Shown here: positions 1-9,189 of the stretch, piece by piece
Position numbering within the stretch: the stretch's first letter is position 1
Layout of the letters: the number at the start of each line of letters is the position of its first letter
Assembly: GCF_012395255.1 (NCBI RefSeq)
Contig: NZ_JAAZQD010000007.1
Coordinates: 1 to 64,000, forward strand
Source of the DNA: Oleiagrimonas citrea
Lineage (GTDB): Bacteria > Pseudomonadota > Gammaproteobacteria > Xanthomonadales > Rhodanobacteraceae
Direction: 5' to 3'
Length of the DNA stretch: 64,000 nt
Notes under the pieces: generated by a model
What the model was told of the DNA's origin: nothing
Seen by the model: only the letters and a program-made list of their open reading frames with translations
Database searches by the model: none
Position numbers and translations under genes: made by a program

Positions 1-3000
1 CCAAACCATCCAGGGAGGCCTGGGTCTTGGCCGATAGCAGCAGCAGCTGCGCCTCTCGCGAGGGACTGGACGGCTCCACTTCCGGTGCCTCTTCCAGAAT
101 GAAGTGCACGTTCGTTCCGCCGACCCCCAATGTCGTCACGCCCGCTCGCCACGGCGAATCCGTGACCGGAAGTTCCTGACGCTGGTTGCTCACGATGAAC
201 GGGCTGTTGGCCAGATCGATCTTGGGATTCGGCCGCTCGAAATGCAGCGTCGGCGGAACGTGACCCGACTTCAGCACATGTGTTGCCTTGATCACGCCGA
301 TCACGCCGGCGGCGCGGTCGGTGTGGCCGATATTGGGCTTGATCGAGCCCAGCGCGCAGTAGCCCACTTTATCTGTGCTCTCGCGATAGGCCTTGGTCAG
401 CGCCGCCACCTCGATGGGATCACCGAGCTCCGTGGCCGTGCCGTGCGCTTCGACGTAATGGATATCCTCGGCACTCAGTCCGGCATTCTCTAGTGCCAGA
501 GAAACCACTTCTGCCTGCTGCTCGACGCTCGGAGCGGTGTAACCGGCCTTCAACGAACCATCGTTGTTAATCGCGGTACCGCGGATGACGGCATGGATCG
601 TATCGCCGTCCTCGATCGCATCTTCCAGCCGTTTGAGCAGAACCATGCCGACACCGTCGCAGAACACCGTTCCCTGCGCTCGCGCGTCGAAAGTCCTCGT
701 ATGGCCGTCCGGCGAAGCCTGGTTACCGGGCTCGTATAAATATCCACCGTGATTCGGAACGCTCAACGAGATGCCGCCGGCCAGCGCCATGTCGGACTCA
801 CCGGCGCGCAGGCTCTGGCACGCCAGATGGATCGCCACGCCCGAGGTCGAGCAATAGGTGCCGACGGAGAGACTCGGTCCCTTCAGATCGAGCTTGTAGG
901 AGATACGGGTCGCGAGCGAGTCCTGGGTGTTGGCCAGATAGGTGTCGAAGCCATTGAGGCCTTTCCACAGGGCACGATCGGCAAACAGGCTCGCTTGATA
1001 TTCGCTGGGCGTAGTACCCGCGAAGACACCGACGGCACCATCGTAACGATGAGAATCATAGCCGGCATGCTCCAACGTCTCCCAGGCCGTTTCCAGCATC
1101 AGTCGGTGCTGCGGATCCATCAGTTCCGCCTCGCGCGGACTGATGCCGAAGACGCCGGCATCGAACAGGTCGATGTCCGATACGATGCCGCGAATCTTCA
1201 CATAGTTGGGGTTACTCACCAGGTCCGGAGCAATCCCGGCGCCACGCAATTCCTCATCGCTGAACCGCGTCAACGATTCGACGCCGTTCAAGGCATTGCC
1301 CCAAAGCGTGGCGATATCCGGCGCTCCCGCACATCGCGTCGCCATACCGATAATGGCGATCGCGGAAGCGCTCGAATCGCTTCTGATCTTTCGGCGCCTT
1401 CTGACCGAAATCCCAGCAGTGGGGGCTTGCTCTTCGCCTCCATTCAGTGACGCCAGATGCTGACTGACGGCCCTGATGCTGGGGGCCTCGAAAATCAGGA
1501 TAGGTGAGAGCTGCATATCGAATTCACGCTGCAACTCCGCAAGAATCTGCAACGAGACCAGTGAATTCCCGCCAAGCTCGAAGAAATTGTCTTCGAGACC
1601 GATGGCCTCGATCCCCAACACATCTTGGAATACGCGTGCTACCCGCTTCTCGATCTCACTGTTGGCCGCGATGTAGGCGGTGCTCACCGCCGGACGTGCG
1701 TAGTGGGAAATCTTGCGTTTTGTCTTGCCAACCTCCGTGGGTTCGGCCTTGCGATAGACCCATTGTTCGAGGCGCGCCCACAGATCCCCTGTCGAATTGA
1801 TCAGTCGCGGAGAGCGGCTCGCCCCCAACACCCGGCGCACGGCTTCCACGCCCTCGTCGGGCCACATCAGGAAGGCTTCCAGCGTGGTGCCCTTGTTGTC
1901 CTGCTCGCCCTGGTCCCGCGCCCAGGCGTCCCAGTTCACCGAAACCCAGCGCGTACCGGCCGTATTGCGCCGGGACAGCACGAAATTGTCCTCGAATGCA
2001 TTCGCCGCGACATAAGCCGAAAGAGTAAGACCGCCCAGCACGGCCGAGATTGACGAGAACACCAGACAAAAATCCGCATCCCGCGTTTCCAACAGGCGGG
2101 AAAGGATCTGTGTGCCACGAACTTTGGCATCGAAATGCGCATCGATCTGTTCTGTGGTCAGTTCGGCGATGATCTTGTTGTGCTTCGCCGTGATGAGGCC
2201 GGCGGCATGGAACACGCCGTGTACCTGACCATAGTGCTGGTCGATCCAGGCGAACACCTCGCCCATCTTCGCTTCGTCGGAGACATCCGCGGTCTGCACC
2301 ACGACTTCGCCACCGGCTGCTTCCATGTCGAGCAACTTGGCAATCTGCCGGCTGACCGGATCGTCTTGATCGTGGTCGGCAAGCCACGGCCCCCATTGTT
2401 CACGCTCGGGGAAGCTTCGGCGCGACAGCAGCACGACTCTTGCTGCATAACGGTGGGCCAGCATTCCAGCCACCGTCAGTCCTACATTGCCGAGTCCGCC
2501 TGTGATCACGTAGACGCCGCCCTGACGCAACGCATCGCGATCCGTCATGACCTCTTCCAGCGGCTCGGACTCGTAATGCTGTACCAATCGGATGTCGCCG
2601 CGACAGGCAACGGCCAGGTCCTTCACCGGTGACAGAAGCTCCGCGAGCAATCGCCCCATCCCGGCATCATCCACGTCGATGCTGCGCACGGTGACGTTCT
2701 GGTATTCCTGCGGAACGGTGCGGATAGCGCCGATCATGGTCGCCTTCGCCGCGCTCACCGCATCTTCTTTCAGGGCGGCATAGAGACCACTTGAAACGAT
2801 GTCCAATTGGATCGGCGTTGAGATCCGGCTCTCGCCCAATGCTCGCATCAATGCAAGCAGGCTGTGATATCCGCTCGCCTGTACTGCTTCGAAATCCTCC
2901 TCGGACTTCAGTGCACCGAGGTGCACGATCCGGTCCGGCACAAAACCTTCCTTACGCATCTCGGCGAGGGCGTGCTGCAGACGTTTCGGATCCTTCGCCA

Positions 3001-6000
3001 CCTCGGTCGTCACAAACCGAGTCGAGCCTCCGGGCAAATCGACGCGCAATGCCTCACCTGCGGGCGTATCCGCAAACAGCACGAGCCAGTTCGACTTTGC
3101 GGCATCCTCATCGGATGATTCCTGCGATGCTTCGGTCCATGTTTCGCCGTAGAACCACTTTCCGATGTCCGCGATCTTGCCTTCGTCGCCCTGGGCAGAC
3201 GAAACATCCGGCTGTCTGGACTCGATCCAATAGCGCTGCCGATCGAACAGCCAACTGGGCAGAGAGACCGGGGTACCGGGAGCATCCTCGAAAGGATTCT
3301 TCCAATTTACGGAACCGCCGGCGCACCAGAATCCGCCAAGACTCTTGAGGAATACGGCCTGATCTTCTTCAGGATCGAAAGCGCCACGACACGTGGAGAG
3401 AATCAGGCTCCTTTCCGGGCTGAAGTCGGGGTGCAGGCGCGCGAGCGAGTTCAGGCTCTGTCCTGGACCGATCTCGATCAATGCGCCAGTTTCCGGCTCG
3501 AGGAGCTTTGCAAGACAATCCGAGAACTGCACCGTTTCACAAAGATGGCGGGCCCAGTAAGCAGAGGACGTCGCTTCCTCGTCGCGCAACCAGTCGCCGG
3601 TTACGTTCGACAGAATCGGCACGCGCGGAGCAGAAAGCGTCATGCCATCGATCAGATCCGCCAATGCCTTCGCTGCCGGCTGCATCATCGGAGAATGGAA
3701 GGCGTGCGAAGTCCCAAGACGGCGGCTGATGACGCCATCAGCTTGCAACCTGTCTTGAATGACATCGATGGCCGAGAGCGGACCCGACACGACACTCAAA
3801 CGCGGACCGTTTACGATCCCGACCGCGAGGTCTGCATCCACATCGAGATATTCACCGAGCGCTTCCACCCCCAAGGGCACCGCCAGCATGGCACCAGCAG
3901 GCAACGCGTCGATCAGCCGAGCTCGCGTCGCCACGATCCTGAGTCCGTCTTCCAGCGAGAAGACGCCGGCGAGAGTGGCTGCTGTATATTCCCCCAGGCT
4001 GTAGCCCACGCAAGTGCCAGGCACGACTCCCCATGCTTCCAGCAGTCGCGCCAACGCATATTCCAGAATGAACACGGCCGGTTGCGCCAATTCAGTCTGC
4101 GCCAGGATTCCAAGATCCCTCTCTCCGCCGACCGCACGACGGAATGCATCGCTCGCTGTTGCCTCTCTTGAGGGCCGAGTCTGGAAAACATCCAGAAGAT
4201 CGGTGTCGAGCTCGCGCTTCAGCCAGTCGCAGCAATAGTCCACCCAGTGCCGGAACACCGGCTCGGCCTGATAAAGACCCTGCCCCATGCCCAGATAGTG
4301 ATCGCCTACTCCGGCAAAGACGAATGCCGGCAAGATATCCGCAGATAGCACTCGTTCCGACTTTGCAAAAACCGGCCTACTTCCCTGCGCTGCGTCGGAA
4401 ACGGCGACCGCGCGATAGTCATAAACCTCGCGCTTGGTCAGCGTATAGGCCAGATCATCGAGAGGAAGCATCCCGCCGTCTTGCAGTCTCTGCTCAACAA
4501 CACCACATGCGCGCTCGAGTCCATTGGCGGTTCGTGCTGAAACCGGGAAGGCCCTGAAAGTATCGCGGGCTTCTTTCTCCGAAGTAGTCGGTACGGCTTC
4601 CAGAACCACATGCACGTTGGTGCCGCCGAAACCGAATGCACTGACTCCGGCCAGAGGTAGCCGGGATGTCTCCGGCCAGGGCGTCAACGATGTAACAACT
4701 CGAACCGGCGTTTTCTCGAAGCCGATGCGCTGGTTCGGTTGTTCGAAATTGAGAGAGGCGGGAATCTGGCGATGTTTCATCGACAGGACGGTCTTGATGA
4801 CGCCGGCCATGCCGGCAGCGGCTTCCAGATGACCGATGTTGGTCTTGACCGATCCGATCAAGCATTTGTTGTCAACTGACCTGCCTTGCTGTAGCACCGA
4901 TGACAACGCGGCAACTTCGATCACGTCGCCGATCGGCGTCGCCGTGCCATGCGCCTCGACATAGTCGACCTCGCCCGGCGAGATGCCTGCAGCTTCATAG
5001 GCCGCGGTCAGCATGGCTTCCTGTGCTTCACGATTCGGACTGGTCAGCGCCAGCGTTCTGCCGTCCTGATTGATTGCGCTTCCGCGGATCAGTCCGTAGA
5101 CCCGATCACCATCTTCCTGCGCTTTCGAATAGGGCTTGAGGATGAGTGCAGCGGCGCCTTCGCCACGAACGTAACCGTTTGCATCCGCATCGAACGTCCG
5201 GCATTTCCCGTCGGGAGACAACAGTCCCGCCTGGGAAAAGACGATGGTGTATTCCGGCGACAGCATCAAATTGACTGCGCCCACCAACGCGATTTTCGAT
5301 TCGCCACTGCGAAGGCTCTGGCAAGCCATGTGAATCGCGGTCAAGGACGAGGAACAGGCCGTGTCGATGGATAAGCTCGGACCGCGTAAATCGAAGAAAT
5401 GCGAAATTCTGTTGGCGGCGATACTCGCCGAATTTCCTGTTCCTGCATACGCGTCGATCGAGCAGCGATCGCTGAATTGCCGATCCCGATACTCCTGATT
5501 GGACAGGCCGACGAAAACTCCGATCGGAGCGCCTCGAACAGCCTGTCGATTGAGGCCAGCATCCTCGAAAGCCTCCCAAGCAATTTCGAGCATCGCTCTC
5601 TGCTGGGGGTCCATTCGCTCCGCTTCCCGGGGCGCGATACCAAACGCAGCTGCATCGAACTCTTCGATGTCGGAGATGAAACCACCATGGCGAGTGTTCA
5701 TCTTTCCAGGGGTGCCAGCTACTGGGTCATAGACATCATCAAGATTCCAGCGCTCCGAGGGCACTACGGCGATGGCGTCCGTGCCGGAACTCAGAAGTTC
5801 CCAGAATCCCTCAAGATCTTGCGCACCCGGAAACCGGCAGGACATGCCGACGATCGCAATAGGTTCCTGCGCAGGCAATGCGGCGGGCTTGGGCGAGAAG
5901 GATCGCTTGGACAGTCCATTACCAATAGTTGAAACATGCTCCACCACTTCCCGAATAGAGCGATGGTCGAAAAACAACTCGACAGGCAGCTCAGTTTCCA

Positions 6001-6163
6001 GCCAGCGCTCGAACTCGCCAGCCAGACCTGTGGCTTCGCTAGAAGACAACCCGAGATCCGCAAAGGAGTCATCCCACGAGATCTCAGACGTCTTGCATCC
6101 GATGATTTCCACCAAATGCTCGACGAGCCACTGACCGATAAAATCCTTTTCTATAGCACGCAT
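1..6163 (-). CDS. Modular type I polyketide synthase, ACP-KS-AT-KR-ACP-KS (3' end outside window)
   Basis: The frame is open from ATG 6163 to the left edge (2,054 codons visible), so the C-terminus is missing. Domains in order: an N-terminal ACP (DLGLSS, Ser near residue 41); KS1 with DTACSSSL (Cys about 270); AT with GYSLGEY (Ser about 722) and the HAFH motif typical of malonyl-CoA selectivity; KR with a Rossmann motif (GGLGNVG) and catalytic Ser/Tyr/Asn (Tyr about 1384); ACP2 with LGGNSL (Ser about 1534); KS2 with an unusual active site, TYCSTSG (Cys about 1771), but intact HGT and NIGH histidine motifs. There is no DH or ER, so the first complete module should leave a beta-hydroxyl. The free N-terminal ACP is the expected loading site for an acyl-adenylate from the FAAL encoded upstream in the same operon. 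The KS2-AT linker is just beginning at the window edge. Whether later modules are PKS or NRPS cannot be seen. Confidence 0.95.
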   Translation of the reverse strand, partial: MRAIEKDFIGQWLVEHLVEIIGCKTSEISWDDSFADLGLSSSEATGLAGEFERWLETELPVELFFDHRSIREVVEHVSTIGNGLSKRSFSPKPAALPAQEPIAIVGMSCRFPGAQDLEGFWELLSSGTDAIAVVPSERWNLDDVYDPVAGTPGKMNTRHGGFISDIEEFDAAAFGIAPREAERMDPQQRAMLEIAWEAFEDAGLNRQAVRGAPIGVFVGLSNQEYRDRQFSDRCSIDAYAGTGNSASIAANRISHFFDLRGPSLSIDTACSSSLTAIHMACQSLRSGESKIALVGAVNLMLSPEYTIVFSQAGLLSPDGKCRTFDADANGYVRGEGAAALILKPYSKAQEDGDRVYGLIRGSAINQDGRTLALTSPNREAQEAMLTAAYEAAGISPGEVDYVEAHGTATPIGDVIEVAALSSVLQQGRSVDNKCLIGSVKTNIGHLEAAAGMAGVIKTVLSMKHRQIPASLNFEQPNQRIGFEKTPVRVVTSLTPWPETSRLPLAGVSAFGFGGTNVHVVLEAVPTTSEKEARDTFRAFPVSARTANGLERACGVVEQRLQDGGMLPLDDLAYTLTKREVYDYRAVAVSDAAQGSRPVFAKSERVLSADILPAFVFAGVGDHYLGMGQGLYQAEPVFRHWVDYCCDWLKRELDTDLLDVFQTRPSREATASDAFRRAVGGERDLGILAQTELAQPAVFILEYALARLLEAWGVVPGTCVGYSLGEYTAATLAGVFSLEDGLRIVATRARLIDALPAGAMLAVPLGVEALGEYLDVDADLAVGIVNGPRLSVVSGPLSAIDVIQDRLQADGVISRRLGTSHAFHSPMMQPAAKALADLIDGMTLSAPRVPILSNVTGDWLRDEEATSSAYWARHLCETVQFSDCLAKLLEPETGALIEIGPGQSLNSLARLHPDFSPERSLILSTCRGAFDPEEDQAVFLKSLGGFWCAGGSVNWKNPFEDAPGTPVSLPSWLFDRQRYWIESRQPDVSSAQGDEGKIADIGKWFYGETWTEASQESSDEDAAKSNWLVLFADTPAGEALRVDLPGGSTRFVTTEVAKDPKRLQHALAEMRKEGFVPDRIVHLGALKSEEDFEAVQASGYHSLLALMRALGESRISTPIQLDIVSSGLYAALKEDAVSAAKATMIGAIRTVPQEYQNVTVRSIDVDDAGMGRLLAELLSPVKDLAVACRGDIRLVQHYESEPLEEVMTDRDALRQGGVYVITGGLGNVGLTVAGMLAHRYAARVVLLSRRSFPEREQWGPWLADHDQDDPVSRQIAKLLDMEAAGGEVVVQTADVSDEAKMGEVFAWIDQHYGQVHGVFHAAGLITAKHNKIIAELTTEQIDAHFDAKVRGTQILSRLLETRDADFCLVFSSISAVLGGLTLSAYVAANAFEDNFVLSRRNTAGTRWVSVNWDAWARDQGEQDNKGTTLEAFLMWPDEGVEAVRRVLGASRSPRLINSTGDLWARLEQWVYRKAEPTEVGKTKRKISHYARPAVSTAYIAANSEIEKRVARVFQDVLGIEAIGLEDNFFELGGNSLVSLQILAELQREFDMQLSPILIFEAPSIRAVSQHLASLNGGEEQAPTAGISVRRRRKIRSDSSASAIAIIGMATRCAGAPDIATLWGNALNGVESLTRFSDEELRGAGIAPDLVSNPNYVKIRGIVSDIDLFDAGVFGISPREAELMDPQHRLMLETAWETLEHAGYDSHRYDGAVGVFAGTTPSEYQASLFADRALWKGLNGFDTYLANTQDSLATRISYKLDLKGPSLSVGTYCSTSGVAIHLACQSLRAGESDMALAGGISLSVPNHGGYLYEPGNQASPDGHTRTFDARAQGTVFCDGVGMVLLKRLEDAIEDGDTIHAVIRGTAINNDGSLKAGYTAPSVEQQAEVVSLALENAGLSAEDIHYVEAHGTATELGDPIEVAALTKAYRESTDKVGYCALGSIKPNIGHTDRAAGVIGVIKATHVLKSGHVPPTLHFERPNPKIDLANSPFIVSNQRQELPVTDSPWRAGVTTLGVGGTNVHFILEEAPEVEPSSPSREAQLLLLSAKTQASLDGL

Positions 6164-6195
6164 CTTGCACCCATCGTTTGTGATTCATTAATTAA

Positions 6196-6225
6196 AATTG
6201 GTCAAAAATAGCACCTTGACCAATT
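6196..6225 (-). repeat. Perfect 10-bp inverted repeat between ABC exporter and PKS genes
   Basis: AATTGGTCAA and TTGACCAATT flank a 10-nt loop. The hairpin lies in the 82-bp AT-rich gap between the exporter stop and the PKS start, 33 bp upstream of the PKS ATG. On the minus-strand transcript it is followed by a short A/U-rich tract, so it could act as an attenuator or partial terminator. It could equally be an operator for a regulator of the PKS gene. The sequence alone does not decide. Confidence 0.6.
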
Positions 6226-6245
6226 AATAAATAAACGCCGAAACT

Positions 6246-7943
6246 TCACGCAGGAACAGCCTCATCTTGAGTCACTTCATGCGCAAGACGGCCGCGCTCA
6301 AGCTTTATAATTCGGTCCGCCACATAGTAATAACGATCATCATGACTGATGACGATAACGGTCTTCCCTTTGGCCTTGAGTTTCGGCAAGATCTTGCAGT
6401 AAAAAAACTGCCTGAATTCAGGATCCTGGTCAGCGGCCCACTCATCAAACAAATAAATGGGCCGATCTTCGACGTAAGCAGTAACCAAGGCCAGGCGCTT
6501 TCTCTGGCCTTGCGACAGCGATATTGTAGAAAACCTCCCTTCGTGCACTTCGACCTTATCTTCGAGACGGCACTCCCGCAGATACTCCCTGATCAAAGAA
6601 TCGGTCTGCGGCAGATCGTCAGCACCATATAATTTGCTGAAAAGATAGGAGTCGGAAAAAACGGTACCAAAATGCTGTGCATACCAAGCTCGGTTGCTCG
6701 AGTCGATCCTCACGCCGTTAAGAAGTATCTCTCCGGATTGCGGCTCATAAAGCCCGCAAAGAATTTTGGCGAGCGTCGTTTTTCCACTACCATTTCCGCC
6801 GATGATAAATAGAAGCTCGCCTGCGCCAATATCGATATCGATAGGGCCTAGCTTGAAGCCAGCTTCATCACCAACGCCCCCGTATGTATGCCCGACGCCA
6901 TTCAATCGGATACTGCAATCAGAATGGCATGGATTTTTGTTGAGGTTGATATCAGTCGCCACTGATGCAGCAACGTTTTCACGGGCAGTTTTCGAATGCA
7001 GTTCGGACACCGACATGGAAGCCGTATGCTTGAACACGCCTAGAGCCTGAAGGTGATCCAATGCAACACTAGCCCGCATGATTTGACCACCACTCTCGAT
7101 GACGCGGTCCATGTTTGACTTCATATAGAGAAGCGTGACCGCAAAACTGATCATGAGGTCATGCGATATGCCGCCGATAAGATTTCCGCCATAGATAAGC
7201 AGGGCCACGAAAATGAAGTAAGCGACTTCAGAGTAGCCATATATCATTCCGAACAAAATTTCGGCGCTATAGCCTTTGTCCCTGTACTTTGCGGAAACGT
7301 CATACAGTTCACCGGAGTAGAAGCCATTCCACCTGGCGATATTCATTTTTAGCTCTTTGATTCCGCCACTCATAGAATTATATGTGGCAAGCATCATCTC
7401 GGCGAAGCTGCGCGCCTCGCGAACGGATTCCTCGAATTTTTTCTTAAGAAATCCACGCGTGATGGTCAGGACTACCATGAACCCGATAAGCACGAGCAGC
7501 AACTTCCACGACAGATAACCGAGGTAACAAAAGGACGCAATGGTGACCGTGTAATCGACAAACAAGGCTGGCAGAGCACGCATCGAATCCGAAAGGTGAT
7601 CCACGTCCTGCGTAATTGCGGACAGCAGCTTGGCATTCCCTTCACGCTCCAACTCGATGAGTGGCGTGTTGATCCATTGCCGTCCAAGTTGCAGCCTGAG
7701 GTGAAACGATGACCATAGCGTCAGCTTCGAGATGCTGATCTTGGCGACAAAACTCGCAACTGCAGTTGCAATGCAAAGACCCACGAACTGCCAAATATCG
7801 CCCGTGCCGTCAACAGTCCCCTTGAGATGCGCATTGAATATCATTAGCAGCAAAACGGTGGTCAGGCCCGTTATAGCTGAAATGATAGTCGTAAAAATGA
7901 TAACGCCAGGAGCATATCCAAAAAGAAAACGAAAAACCCTCAT
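6246..7943 (-). CDS. Cyclic-peptide/siderophore-type ABC exporter (TMD-NBD fusion, SyrD/PvdE-like)
   Basis: A half-transporter of 565 residues. The N-terminal half has several hydrophobic helices (about 10-35, 55-75, 130-165, 238-275), followed by a nucleotide-binding domain with Walker A GGNGSGKTT (about 382-390), signature LSQGQ (about 476-480), Walker B IYLFDE (about 496-501) and the switch His in VISHDD. The short, degenerate signature and the layout match the cyclic peptide transporter family (SyrD, PvdE), which moves lipopeptides or siderophore precursors across the inner membrane. ATG 7943 is chosen over the GTG one codon upstream because GGGAGG sits 6 nt before it. The gene lies between the FkbH-like gene and the PKS, so export or periplasmic delivery of the pathway product is the natural role (inference). 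Base composition is much more AT-rich than in the T6SS region. Confidence 0.9.
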   Translation of the reverse strand: MRVFRFLFGYAPGVIIFTTIISAITGLTTVLLLMIFNAHLKGTVDGTGDIWQFVGLCIATAVASFVAKISISKLTLWSSFHLRLQLGRQWINTPLIELEREGNAKLLSAITQDVDHLSDSMRALPALFVDYTVTIASFCYLGYLSWKLLLVLIGFMVVLTITRGFLKKKFEESVREARSFAEMMLATYNSMSGGIKELKMNIARWNGFYSGELYDVSAKYRDKGYSAEILFGMIYGYSEVAYFIFVALLIYGGNLIGGISHDLMISFAVTLLYMKSNMDRVIESGGQIMRASVALDHLQALGVFKHTASMSVSELHSKTARENVAASVATDINLNKNPCHSDCSIRLNGVGHTYGGVGDEAGFKLGPIDIDIGAGELLFIIGGNGSGKTTLAKILCGLYEPQSGEILLNGVRIDSSNRAWYAQHFGTVFSDSYLFSKLYGADDLPQTDSLIREYLRECRLEDKVEVHEGRFSTISLSQGQRKRLALVTAYVEDRPIYLFDEWAADQDPEFRQFFYCKILPKLKAKGKTVIVISHDDRYYYVADRIIKLERGRLAHEVTQDEAVPA

Positions 7944-8024
7944 CACGCACCTCCCCTGGCCTTTTCAGCAACATGATCGTGAATGGAATTTACTTGGAAA
8001 CAAGGAGGTGCTTTGATCCCGTCT

Positions 8025-9134
8025 CTACGCAACCTCATGTTGACAACTCCTGATTCCATCCACAATCCGAACGGATGCGTACGACGGGTAGTCCGATACC
8101 TCACTGCAATCATTTTCGAGGATATCCATACCATCCTCTTCGCCAATATTTTTGAAATTTCCTAGGCGGTAGGTGATGTACATCATCCTATTTCGGTCCG
8201 TTCGAATAAATTCGGCGCGCAATGAAACCCCGGCCTTATGCGCCTCGGATATCAAATAATTAATAATGATCGTCCCTACGCCCCTCGACATGACCCGGCA
8301 GGACATTAATAGCAATTTCACTGTCCAATATTCAGATCCACGCTCCACTAGACACAAACCGATTTTTCCATAGGTGCCGTATTTATCTTTCAGCCCGGCA
8401 ATTAACAGGTCATGATCGGGTGAAGCCATAATGGCTTTGAGTTCATCGTAATTGTAGGTGCGCCCCGTGGTGTTCAACTGATGGGTTCGCTTGGTAAGTT
8501 CTTCTGCTCTTTGAAGGTCTTTCTCAGTCGCTCTGCCTAACGTCAACTCAAGATCCAGTGTCGCGAGGAATTCCTCTTTCGGCCCCTCGAATTCCCCTTC
8601 CACGGTATTTCGCTGAATGTCGCTGAGATACATGAGCCTGCGACTCTTGGACTCATCCGTGATGAAGCGCGGAATGAATTCACTGCGTTCAAGAATGGAG
8701 TTCAATTCGACTGCATCGATACACAACACTTCCGGATGTGAGCAGGCCACCTCTTCCCGTTCGAAGGGTTGATCGTCGATGAAGGCAATTGTGTCGATGC
8801 CGACATTGATTGCAGTCGCAATCGCCTGCACCGAAGCAGCCTTGGATCCCCAATTGATCTGTGGATACAAGAAGTATTCTTCGATACCGAAGTGACGCAG
8901 CTTGGCCATAGCCGTCGCATGATCATTCTTGCTCGAAATCGATTGAAGGATGCCCCGACGATCGAGCTCCTTGATTACATCCACCACTCCCGGGTTGAGA
9001 GTGACGGAATCATCTTCGAGTAGAACGCCGTCCCAGACTGTGTTATCGAGGTCCCAGACGACAACCTTCACGGATTTCGTTTGTCGCTCTTCCTTGTCCT
9101 TTTCCAGCTCGGCCAACAGTGCATTGCTAGACAT
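8025..9134 (-). CDS. FkbH-like HAD-IIIC protein (glyceryl transfer to ACP)
   Basis: 369 residues. An N-terminal HAD domain carries the DxDxT motif (DLDNT, Asp28 and Asp30) and a later IDDQPFER loop; the C-terminal half is the GNAT-like part of the FkbH family. Characterised relatives (FkbH, ZmaN-type proteins) take the three-carbon unit of 1,3-bisphosphoglycerate, dephosphorylate it and load it on a dedicated ACP as glyceryl-ACP. Here the partner ACP and both dehydrogenases are in the same operon, which supports that function. Start choice: two ATG codons lie 6 nt apart; GGAGG touches the first and is 7 nt from the second (9134), so the second is favoured. Confidence 0.9.
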   Translation of the reverse strand: MSSNALLAELEKDKEERQTKSVKVVVWDLDNTVWDGVLLEDDSVTLNPGVVDVIKELDRRGILQSISSKNDHATAMAKLRHFGIEEYFLYPQINWGSKAASVQAIATAINVGIDTIAFIDDQPFEREEVACSHPEVLCIDAVELNSILERSEFIPRFITDESKSRRLMYLSDIQRNTVEGEFEGPKEEFLATLDLELTLGRATEKDLQRAEELTKRTHQLNTTGRTYNYDELKAIMASPDHDLLIAGLKDKYGTYGKIGLCLVERGSEYWTVKLLLMSCRVMSRGVGTIIINYLISEAHKAGVSLRAEFIRTDRNRMMYITYRLGNFKNIGEEDGMDILENDCSEVSDYPSYASVRIVDGIRSCQHEVA

Positions 9135-9189
9135 TTCCATTCCTCCATTGAAAATAGAGCGAAAGCAGGTGATTACAAAGCTTCTTTAT

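Noticed and set aside
1656-2396. 246-codon minus-strand frame inside the PKS region
   Set aside because: Out of frame with the PKS reading frame, which carries the conserved KR and ACP motifs over the same bases.
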